Assembly: GCA_036389695.1 (NCBI GenBank)
Contig: DASVWG010000195.1
Coordinates: 1 to 6,362, forward strand
Length of the DNA stretch: 6,362 nucleotides
From: JALZHR01 sp036389695
GTDB lineage: Bacteria > Acidobacteriota > Blastocatellia > Pyrinomonadales > Pyrinomonadaceae
Direction of reading: 5' to 3'
Position 1 is the stretch's first letter. Each line of letters starts with the position of its first letter. The notes under the pieces are model-generated. The model was given only the letters and a program-made list of their open reading frames with translations, was not told the origin of the DNA and did no database searches. Below are positions 1-4,707 of the stretch, piece by piece. The position numbers were made by a program, and so were the translations under genes.

Positions 1-2
1 TG

Positions 3-863
3 TTCAATACGATTAGAGAAAACATCGAACGCCGATTGGGACGCGCCGCCCGCGCGACGGTTGTTCGGGAAGATGAGCCGATTGAGAACCTGGGTCAATG
101 GTCGGGTCGCTATTCGCGCTGGCGCGGCGGCGATAATTTAACGAATTACCCGTTTGTCGAAAACACGTACGCGCCGTTTACGCCGATGCGCCGCGCTTTG
201 CCGATGCTGAATCTGGCTTTGATTTCGTCGGCGGGCGCGTATATCGACGGCACGGAAGCTTTCGACACGACCGCCAGAGACGGCGACGCGAATTTTCGCG
301 AGATTCCGATTGAAGTTGGCGCGGAAGATTTGCGCTACGCCGCGCGCGGTTACGACCCGACCGCCGTCCGGCAAGACCGCAACGCGCAGATTCCGATTGA
401 GCGCCTGCTGGAGTACGAAGCCAACGCCGTTATCGGAAGATTAAACGAAGTCTGGTGGAGCTTCAGCGGCTTTATTCCAAACGCGCGGCTCGTCTCCGAA
501 ACCATCGCGCCGCAGATGATTGAGCGCCTGCATCGTTACGGCGCGCAAGCCGCTCTGCTCGTTCCCGCGTCAAGATTGTGTCATCAAAGCACGGCGATTC
601 TCGCCCGCGCGATTGAGCAGTCGGGCATTCCGACGATGATGATTTCGGTCGAAAAAGGCTTAACCGAATCAGTCCGCCCGCCGCGCGGCGCGTATTACAC
701 AGGCGAACTGGGCAGCGTCGTCGGCAAGCCGAATTTTAAAGAATACCAGCTTCGCGTGCTGGACGAAGCGATTCGCTGGATTGAAACTTTCGACCAGCCG
801 GGTGTGAGAAAACTCGCCGTCGCTTTGGAATCAGAAATCGAAGAAGAGCGCGGAGAAAAGTAA
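3..863 (+). CDS. Glycine/sarcosine/betaine (D-proline) reductase selenoprotein B-family protein, 5' end outside window
   Basis: The frame is open from the first bases, so the start codon lies upstream; an internal TTG at 36 is not needed as a start. 286 codons are visible, ending in TAA at 861-863. The protein resembles the GrdB/PrdB family. Landmarks are YAPFTPMRRALPMLNLALIS followed by SAGAYIDG (a family hallmark near the N-terminus), then VWWSFSGFIPNA, LVPASRLCHQS, and a C-terminal segment ending in FDQPGVRKLA. True GrdB and PrdB are subunits of anaerobic amino-acid reductases and carry selenocysteine. Many family members occur outside those complexes and have no assigned function. No partner subunit is visible here. 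At the expected Sec/Cys-x-x-Cys site (visible residues 190-193) this copy has Ser-Arg-Leu-Cys, encoded TCA at 570-572, so classical reductase chemistry is doubtful. There is no in-frame TGA. Family assignment is fairly sure; substrate and role are unknown. Confidence 0.8.
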   Translation, partial: FNTIRENIERRLGRAARATVVREDEPIENLGQWSGRYSRWRGGDNLTNYPFVENTYAPFTPMRRALPMLNLALISSAGAYIDGTEAFDTTARDGDANFREIPIEVGAEDLRYAARGYDPTAVRQDRNAQIPIERLLEYEANAVIGRLNEVWWSFSGFIPNARLVSETIAPQMIERLHRYGAQAALLVPASRLCHQSTAILARAIEQSGIPTMMISVEKGLTESVRPPRGAYYTGELGSVVGKPNFKEYQLRVLDEAIRWIETFDQPGVRKLAVALESEIEEERGEK

Positions 864-865
864 GG

Positions 866-945
866 AAAGTGATAGGTAAAAAGTGATAGGTGATAGGGAA
901 AAAACTTCTTCTCCCTATCACCTATCACTTTTTACCTATCACTTT
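866..945. repeat. 34-bp perfect inverted repeat (heptad palindrome 1), possible bidirectional terminator
   Basis: The left arm (866-899) is perfectly complementary to the right arm (912-945), with a 12-nt loop (900-911). Each arm, read from its outer edge, contains four 7-bp words starting with GT: GTGATAG, GTAAAAA, GTGATAG, GTGATAG. The element fills the gap between two convergent genes. It starts three bases after the stop of the upstream gene, and its last two bases lie in the stop codon of the minus-strand gene ending at 944. An RNA from either strand would form a 34-bp stem, so a terminator or RNase III target is plausible. However, the stem is AT-rich and the flanking U-tracts are imperfect, and its repetitive make-up points to an intergenic repeat element. 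Confidence 0.9.
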
Positions 946-1324
946 ATTTATTTGAATTTTTCTCGCTTTCCCGCAAAGTGTCTCTTAAATTCTGAAATTT
1001 CTGCCATTGTTCGGGCGTAAAGACTTTTTGGAATCTTTCGTCGGCGCGACCGCGAATTTCCTTGACGCGCGGCTCGGATTCTTTTCTCAGGGCTTGAATT
1101 TCCTCGCGCGTTTCGCCGACGATTTTCTGGATTTCGGTTTTCTGCGGTTCGGAAAGCGAAAGCTGGTCGAAAATCTGCTCGTAACGCTGCTGCTTGGTCG
1201 GCGAGGAAGCCGCAAACCAGACGTGATATGCGTTTAAGGCAAGCGCGCCGGCGACGAAACCGAGCAGAAAAACGCTCAGCGCCGCGATTCTGACCTGCCA
1301 GTTGAATTTGTTACTGCTGTTCAT
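944..1324 (-). CDS. Small membrane-anchored periplasmic protein, Spy/CpxP/CnrX-like
   Basis: 126 residues. A short cytoplasmic N-terminus is followed by one hydrophobic segment (about residues 13-32) and then a highly charged, helical periplasmic domain. The domain contains an LSLSEPQKTEIQKIV helix (55-69), a long central helix rich in Glu, Arg and Lys (70-100), and FTPEQWQKF (102-110). The last resembles the LTPEQ/LTxxQ motif of Spy/CpxP proteins and of heavy-metal sensors such as CnrX. The family binds misfolded proteins or metals in the periplasm and commonly feeds an envelope-stress circuit. The gene is third in a sigma/anti-sigma operon, six bases after the anti-sigma stop, which favours a sensor or effector role in that circuit. 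The start is ATG at 1324; no strong ribosome binding site is visible, so coupled translation is likely. The stop codon overlaps the end of the 866-945 palindrome. The fold assignment rests on motif and layout only. Confidence 0.72.
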   Translation of the reverse strand: MNSSNKFNWQVRIAALSVFLLGFVAGALALNAYHVWFAASSPTKQQRYEQIFDQLSLSEPQKTEIQKIVGETREEIQALRKESEPRVKEIRGRADERFQKVFTPEQWQKFQNLRDTLRESEKNSNK

Positions 1325-1330
1325 AATTCG

Positions 1331-1828
1331 TTATTTTCTCGAACCGTTATCCGAGGCGTAAATTATCTGAAAAACCTGCTCGTTGGTCGGTTCTCTGCCG
1401 GGCAGACGCTCGTTCATAATCACCATATCGGTCGAATAATTGTCGAATGAAGATGATGCTTGCACGCCTGAAGACGTATTAAAATTCGGCGCGAAAATCG
1501 TCAGCGCAATCAGCGCGACGACCGTCGTCAACATCAATACAACTAAGGACGCCGACGCTTTCCAAAGTCTGCCGATTGCCGCGAAAGGATTTATTTTCGC
1601 CTGCTTTTCGCGCAAATTCGCCATGACGCGCGTCTGGAAAAACGGCGACGGCGCGAACATTTCCGCCGCGTGCGTTTTCAATAAAACGGACGAAACCCGC
1701 GCGGCTTCGAAGGCTTGAAAACAGCTCGCGCATTGCGCCGCGTGCGCTTTGATAAAAATCATCTCGGCTTCGTCCAGCTCGGCGAACGCTTTTTCGTCCA
1801 AAATTTCTAAGATATGTTCGTTTTTCAT
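1331..1828 (-). CDS. Zinc-binding anti-sigma factor, single-pass membrane protein
   Basis: 165 residues. The N-terminal cytoplasmic domain carries the ZAS/zf-HC2 signature H-x3-C-x2-C at His29, Cys33 and Cys36 (HAAQCASC). This fold binds and holds an ECF sigma factor. A linker follows, then one transmembrane helix (about residues 92-113), and a short C-terminal periplasmic tail of about 50 residues rich in Ser and Asn. The tail shows no recognisable sensor domain, so signal detection may rely on the small periplasmic protein encoded next. The start ATG at 1828 lies one base after the sigma stop (TAA-A-ATG), an arrangement typical of translational coupling that sets sigma/anti-sigma stoichiometry. 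By family knowledge it would keep the sigma factor inactive at the membrane until a signal triggers release or proteolysis. The signal is unknown. Confidence 0.88.
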   Translation of the reverse strand: MKNEHILEILDEKAFAELDEAEMIFIKAHAAQCASCFQAFEAARVSSVLLKTHAAEMFAPSPFFQTRVMANLREKQAKINPFAAIGRLWKASASLVVLMLTTVVALIALTIFAPNFNTSSGVQASSSFDNYSTDMVIMNERLPGREPTNEQVFQIIYASDNGSRK

Positions 1829-1829
1829 T

Positions 1830-2444
1830 TTAAGCCTTCTGCTGTTTCTGCGTCTTTCGCATTAAATTCTCGACCGCTTCGCGCATCCGACGCCGCGCGC
1901 GAAAAGCCTGAATCTTGACTTTCGATTCCGTCCAGCCGGTCATCTCGCAAATGTCCCGAATCGAATGTCCTTCGCCGTCAATAAGCGTCAAAACCAAACG
2001 GTCATCGGGCGACATCGTTTCCAGCACGCGGTTGACCAAATCGGCGGCAATCAGTTTTTCCTCGTCCGATTGATGCTGCAAGGCAGCCGCGTCCGACATT
2101 TTTTGTTCGAGCCAATCGGTTTCCTCTTCGCTCAGAGCGGAAACGGTCAATTCGGTTTCGCGTTTCGCGCTGCGCAGCTGATTGATGCACGTGTTGACCG
2201 TGATGCGCGTCAGCCAGCCTTCGAAAGAGCCGCGACCTTCGTAACTTTTCAACTGCGTGAAAATCCGCAGAAAAACGTCCTGCGCGACTTCTTCGACCAC
2301 GCCGCGCTGGCGGAAAAAGCGGCTGACGAAGCGGAAAACTCTCGGCGTATAGCGCCGCACGATTTCGGCAAAGGCGTTTTCGTCGCCCTCGTCGCCGCTC
2401 GCGCGCGCCAGTTCCAAATCCGAAAGTTCCGCGTAATCTTTCAA
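1830..2444 (-). CDS. ECF-type RNA polymerase sigma factor
   Basis: The protein has 204 residues from TTG at 2444. The frame extends to a GTG at 2513 (227 residues), and residue numbers below use the longer form. Sigma region 2 spans about 47-114, including a core-binding VVEEVAQDVFLRIF segment and SFEGWLTRITVNTCINQLR. Region 4 spans about 164-213, with a helix-turn-helix around SIRDICEMTGWTESKVKIQA followed by an Arg-rich helix that reads the -35 element. There is no region 1.1 or 3, as expected for ECF factors. I chose TTG 2444 because an excellent Shine-Dalgarno (AAGGGAG) lies six bases upstream and the product then starts just before LSDLELA, a usual ECF N-terminus. GTG 2513 has no ribosome binding site and overlaps a promoter-like sequence. 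The gene is first in an operon with its anti-sigma factor and a Spy-like protein. Confidence 0.9.
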   Translation of the reverse strand: MKDYAELSDLELARASGDEGDENAFAEIVRRYTPRVFRFVSRFFRQRGVVEEVAQDVFLRIFTQLKSYEGRGSFEGWLTRITVNTCINQLRSAKRETELTVSALSEEETDWLEQKMSDAAALQHQSDEEKLIAADLVNRVLETMSPDDRLVLTLIDGEGHSIRDICEMTGWTESKVKIQAFRARRRMREAVENLMRKTQKQQKA

Positions 2445-2450
2445 GCAATG

Positions 2451-2457
2451 CTCCCTT
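2451..2457 (-). promoter_or_regulatory. Shine-Dalgarno that decides the sigma-factor start
   Basis: On the minus strand the sequence reads AAGGGAG, six bases before TTG 2444. It is the only strong ribosome binding site near the 5' end of the sigma gene. It supports the TTG start over the upstream GTG at 2513. Confidence 0.65.
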
Positions 2458-2487
2458 GCTCTATCATTATCGACAAATTTTTTACGA

Positions 2488-2515
2488 ATTGTATCTACTA
2501 GAATGATATTCACAA
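2488..2515 (-). promoter_or_regulatory. Candidate housekeeping-type promoter of the sigma operon
   Basis: The minus strand has TTGTGA (2510-2515) and TACAAT (2488-2493) separated by 16 bases. These match 4/6 and 5/6 positions of the sigma70 consensus. Transcription would begin near 2481 and give a leader of roughly 35 bases before the TTG start at 2444. The site overlaps the first codons of the longer GTG-start version of the gene, further evidence against that start. No convincing ECF-type (GGAAC...) autoregulatory promoter was seen. Confidence 0.45.
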
Positions 2516-2618
2516 GCGTCGCTGAAAGAAAGTCTGAGAATCGGTTTAAAACCTGCCCTTGCCCGCCTATTTTGATAAGACACCGAATGCGCGAAAAAAG
2601 TTACAACGGAAAAAATGG

Positions 2619-2710
2619 TTAGCGGTCAGCGGCAAGTTGAACATAAATTGCATTTTGAATTTTCATTCAACCAGCAACTGACCGCTGACTGCTGACGGCT
2701 GACCGCTTAA
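2619..2710. repeat. Asymmetric inverted repeat (heptad palindrome 2)
   Basis: The outer arms pair as AGCGGTCAGC (2621-2630) with GCTGACCGCT (2698-2707). The inner arms pair as GTTGAA (2636-2641) with TTCAAC (2666-2671), leaving a 24-nt loop. The right arm, read inward on the minus strand, has four tandem 7-bp words: GTCAGCC, GTCAGCA, GTCAGCG and GTCAGTT (2703 down to 2676). The left arm has only one, GTCAGCG (2625-2631). The arms differ by 22 bases, about three heptads, as expected from slippage gain or loss of heptads. The word plan matches the palindromes at 866-945 and 4232-4698. Confidence 0.82.
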
Positions 2711-2730
2711 AGCAAAGTTTTGTAAAGAAA

Positions 2731-2804
2731 CCGCCCGCGCTGTAACCATTTGCGGCTTATGATTGTCTATAAAAGTTACGGCGATTTTTTAAAAACGCGG
2801 GCGG
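2731..2804. promoter_or_regulatory. Nested inverted repeat upstream of the efflux operon, possible operator
   Basis: CCGCCCGCG (2731-2739) is the perfect complement of CGCGGGCGG (2796-2804). Inside it, GTAAC (2742-2746) pairs with GTTAC (2775-2779), and a T-run/A-run palindrome flanked by GCG and CGC lies at 2781-2798. It sits about 80 bases before the adaptor start, in a position suited to regulation. No known operator is recognised, and spacing between the two stem parts is uneven, so the function is a guess. Confidence 0.3.
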
Positions 2805-2886
2805 GAATAACTTTAAAACTCAATTCAAAAACTTTCGCCGCATAAATTTTTAGCAAATCGTTTGGTTTTGCGGTAAAACTATTTCT

Positions 2887-4233
2887 ATGCACTTTTCTAA
2901 ATTTTTCCGCCGGAGCGGTTTTTTCGGCGTCTTTATTTTATTTCTGGCGGCTCTGGTTTTTTCAGCCGCTTGCAGCGGCAGCGGCTCGGCGCAGGGCAAT
3001 CGTCGCGGCGGCGGCAACAGTAACGGCAGCAACCCGCCGATTCCGGATGCCGGTCCGGTCGTCACTGTTTCAGTTTCGAAAGCCGTCGGGCGCGAAGTTC
3101 CGGCTTTTATTCAATCGACGGGAACTTTAGTGGCGAACGAAACCTCGGACGTTGCGCCGAAGGTAGCGGGCAAAGTCGTCAATGTTTCGGCAAATGTCGG
3201 TCAATTTGTCGGGCAGGGCGACGTGATTGCCAAAATTGACGACAAAGACGCGCGATTGCGGCTGGCGGAAGCGCAAGCCGGAGTGACGCAGGCAATCGCC
3301 GGTGTCCGGCAGGCTGAAGCGCGTCTCGGACTTTCGCCAAACGGAACTTTTAACGCTTCGACGATTCCCGAAGTGCAGGCGGCAAACGCCAATTACGAGC
3401 AGGCGCTCGCCGAACTCAGGCAGGCGGAAGCGAACGAAAGACGCTATCGCGATTTAGCCGAAACGGGCGACGTTTCCATCCAGAATTACGAGCAGTATCG
3501 CACGGCGCGGGACACGGCGCGCGCCCGCGTCAACAACGCCCGCCAGCAGCAGGAAGCGGCGCGTAACGCGGCGCGCCAGAATAATCAGGCGATAAAAGCC
3601 GCGCAAGCCAACGTCGAAGCCGCGCGAACGCAGGTCGGAACGGCGCAGGCGGCGGTTGCCGATACGGTCGTCCGCGCTCCGTTTTCCGGTTTTATCAGCA
3701 ATCGTCCCGTCGCGGTCGGCGAATATGTTTCGTCGGCGTCGATTATCGCGACGATTCTGCGGGTGAACCCGATTAAATTGCAGATGCAGGTCGCCGAATC
3801 CGACGTGCCTTACGTGACGCTCGGTAAAGCCGTCCAGCTTGAGGTCGATGCTTACAAAGACCGCAAATTCGGCGGCGTCGTGACGGCGGTCAATCCGGCG
3901 GTCGACCCGAATTCGCGCGCGGCGGTCGTCGAAGCTTCGATTGAAAACGGCGACAACGCTCTGCGCTCGGGAATGTTCGCGACCGCGCGCATCGTGCGCG
4001 AAGGCGGCAACGCGGGCGTTTTCGTGCCGCGCACCGCCGTCGTCAACGACCCGACGACGAATTCCTATCGCGTCTTCGTCATACAGGAAAACGTTGCCAA
4101 GCTAAAGGTCGTCCAGCTCGGCACGGAAGAAGGCGATACGGTGCAGATTATAAACGGCGTCAACGCCGACGAAACAATCGCCGTCAGCAATTTAGACCAG
4201 CTTTATGAAGGGGCGAGGGTGGAAATTCAATAG
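2887..4233 (+). CDS. RND efflux periplasmic adaptor (membrane fusion protein), probable lipoprotein
   Basis: 448 residues. The N-terminus has basic residues, a hydrophobic stretch (about 12-27) and Cys29 after FSAA, a weak lipobox. A flexible Gly/Ser/Asn-rich linker (30-50) follows. Domains run in the usual adaptor order. The first lipoyl half is at about 88-118 (VAPKVAGKVVNV...GDVIAKID). A long coiled-coil hairpin rich in Ala, Gln and Arg covers about 119-258. The second lipoyl half is at about 259-290 (DTVVRAPFSGFISN, then GEYV). The beta-barrel covers about 297-370 (SGMFATARI near its end), followed by the membrane-proximal domain. The protein would link the inner-membrane pump to an outer-membrane TolC-type channel. 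The pump gene follows but is separated by an interposed four-helix-bundle gene. The start ATG 2887 lacks a strong ribosome binding site, but the signal peptide begins directly there. The stop TAG overlaps the left arm of the downstream palindrome. The drug or metal exported cannot be told. Confidence 0.92.
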   Translation: MHFSKFFRRSGFFGVFILFLAALVFSAACSGSGSAQGNRRGGGNSNGSNPPIPDAGPVVTVSVSKAVGREVPAFIQSTGTLVANETSDVAPKVAGKVVNVSANVGQFVGQGDVIAKIDDKDARLRLAEAQAGVTQAIAGVRQAEARLGLSPNGTFNASTIPEVQAANANYEQALAELRQAEANERRYRDLAETGDVSIQNYEQYRTARDTARARVNNARQQQEAARNAARQNNQAIKAAQANVEAARTQVGTAQAAVADTVVRAPFSGFISNRPVAVGEYVSSASIIATILRVNPIKLQMQVAESDVPYVTLGKAVQLEVDAYKDRKFGGVVTAVNPAVDPNSRAAVVEASIENGDNALRSGMFATARIVREGGNAGVFVPRTAVVNDPTTNSYRVFVIQENVAKLKVVQLGTEEGDTVQIINGVNADETIAVSNLDQLYEGARVEIQ

Positions 4234-4263
4234 TTCAAGGTTCAAGGTTCAAAGTTCAAAGTT
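4232..4263 (+). repeat. Left arm of heptad palindrome 3
   Basis: Four tandem 7-bp words occupy 4233-4260: GTTCAAG twice, then GTTCAAA twice. A partial fifth word (GTT) follows. The arm spans the last two bases of the adaptor stop codon and ends 15 bases before the start of the four-helix-bundle gene, so it forms most of that gene's leader. Confidence 0.9.
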
Positions 4264-4278
4264 GATGAAAGTTGGATT

Positions 4279-4668
4279 ATGGCGAAAATCGAAAAATTTG
4301 AAGACGTAGAATCTTGGAAATTGGCGCGTGAGGTTACGAAGATGATTTATTCTGCCACTTCAAATGAAGGTTTCGGTCAAGATTTTGCTTTGCGAAATCA
4401 AATTCGGCGGGCTTCCGTTTCAATTCTTTCAAACATCGCCGAGGGTTTTGAAAGAAGCGGCAATAAAGAATTTTTGCAATTTTTAGCAATAGCTAAAGGT
4501 TCATGTGGTGAGGTTCGAGCGCAACTTTATGTGGCGTTAGACCAAAATTATATTGATAAAACAGAGTTTGAGAAACTTTCAAATAAGTTATTGGAAACGA
4601 GCCGTTTAATTTCAGGTTTTATGAAGTATCTTCAACAATCTGATTTGCGCGGCGACAAATTCAAGTAA
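4279..4668 (+). CDS. Four-helix-bundle protein of the 23S rRNA intervening-sequence (S23/IVP) family
   Basis: 129 residues, a usual length for the family (TIGR02436/PF05635-like). The hallmark order is present: F7-x2-V-x2-W13-x2-A16 in helix 1, QIRRASVSILSNIAEGFER (41-59) in helix 2, then EFLQFLAIAKGS (64-75) and an E-V-R-x-Q-L helix, with an amphipathic last helix. Relatives are encoded in intervening sequences of 23S rRNA in Leptospira and Coxiella. The Avd accessory protein of diversity-generating retroelements shares the fold. Family members bind nucleic acid or act as multimeric scaffolds; the biochemical role is unsettled. No reverse transcriptase or rRNA is visible here. Sample 60-base lines count 32-43% GC against 65-73% in sample lines of the flanking efflux genes, suggesting separate origin. 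ATG 4279 is the only sensible start; the ribosome binding site is weak. Confidence 0.9.
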   Translation: MAKIEKFEDVESWKLAREVTKMIYSATSNEGFGQDFALRNQIRRASVSILSNIAEGFERSGNKEFLQFLAIAKGSCGEVRAQLYVALDQNYIDKTEFEKLSNKLLETSRLISGFMKYLQQSDLRGDKFK

Positions 4669-4698
4669 CTTTGAACATTGAACCTTAAACTTGGAACT
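4667..4698 (-). repeat. Right arm of heptad palindrome 3
   Basis: Read inward on the minus strand, four 7-bp words occupy 4697 down to 4670: GTTCCAA, GTTTAAG, GTTCAAT and GTTCAAA. A final GTT follows. They align in register with the left arm, with 2, 1, 1 and 0 mismatches per word. The arm overlaps two bases of the enclosed gene's stop codon. Confidence 0.88.
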
Positions 4699-4707
4699 TA
4701 AAAGATT

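Larger units (their letters stand above)
2514..2886. other. Divergent intergenic region between sigma operon and efflux operon
   Basis: No coding region is supported here. From left to right it holds an 11-bp palindrome GGTTTAAAACC (2543-2553) just upstream of the sigma promoter, one copy of AAAAGTTAC (2596-2604), palindromic element 2 (2619-2710), a nested inverted repeat (2731-2804) containing a second AAAAGTTAC (2771-2779), and an AT-rich leader before the adaptor gene. Several -10-like hexamers occur ahead of the adaptor (for example TATAAA at 2768-2773), but none has a properly spaced -35. Confidence 0.6.
4232..4698. mobile_element. Putative gene-carrying heptad-palindrome element inserted between adaptor and pump genes
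   Basis: Two 32-base arms in inverted orientation (4232-4263 and 4667-4698) match at 28 of 32 positions. They frame a single AT-rich gene. The left arm starts inside the stop codon of the adaptor gene, the right arm overlaps the stop codon of the enclosed gene, and the pump start follows ten bases later. Adaptor and pump genes of this type are normally adjacent, so the segment looks inserted. The plan parallels the S23-encoding intervening sequences of some bacterial 23S rRNA genes, which also lie in a stem-loop. There is no transposase, and no clear target duplication was found. Mobility is inferred. Confidence 0.5.

Noticed and set aside
570..581. Possible selenocysteine codon with SECIS in the reductase-family gene
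   Set aside because: The codon is TCA, not TGA; there is no in-frame TGA in the gene, so no selenocysteine is encoded in the visible part.
2002..2448. A 148-codon minus-strand frame in another phase of the sigma gene
   Set aside because: It is extremely Arg-rich and lies wholly inside the well-supported sigma gene, so it is a frame shadow.
1965..2501. A 178-codon plus-strand open frame
   Set aside because: It lies antisense to the ECF sigma factor, has no ribosome binding site, and its product resembles no family.
2750..2773. Promoter for the efflux operon using TTGCGG and TATAAA
   Set aside because: The spacer is only 12 bases, too short for a sigma70 promoter, and no alternative -35 at 16-18 bases was found.
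2850..3065. A short minus-strand frame in front of the adaptor gene
   Set aside because: Most of it is antisense to the adaptor signal peptide and linker, and its Pro/Leu-rich product comes from the Gly-rich linker read backwards.
4233..4260. Tandem GTTCAAR words considered as the start of a CRISPR array
   Set aside because: The units are 7 bases with no spacers, and the matching copies downstream are in inverted orientation.
4232..4698. Diversity-generating retroelement, because the Avd accessory protein shares the four-helix-bundle fold
   Set aside because: No reverse transcriptase, template repeat or variable repeat is present in the window, and the protein matches the S23/IVP hallmark pattern.
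4232..4698. Classical insertion sequence with terminal inverted repeats
   Set aside because: There is no transposase and no clear target-site duplication outside the arms. The arms are tandem heptads rather than a unique transposase-binding end, so it is reported only as a putative element.
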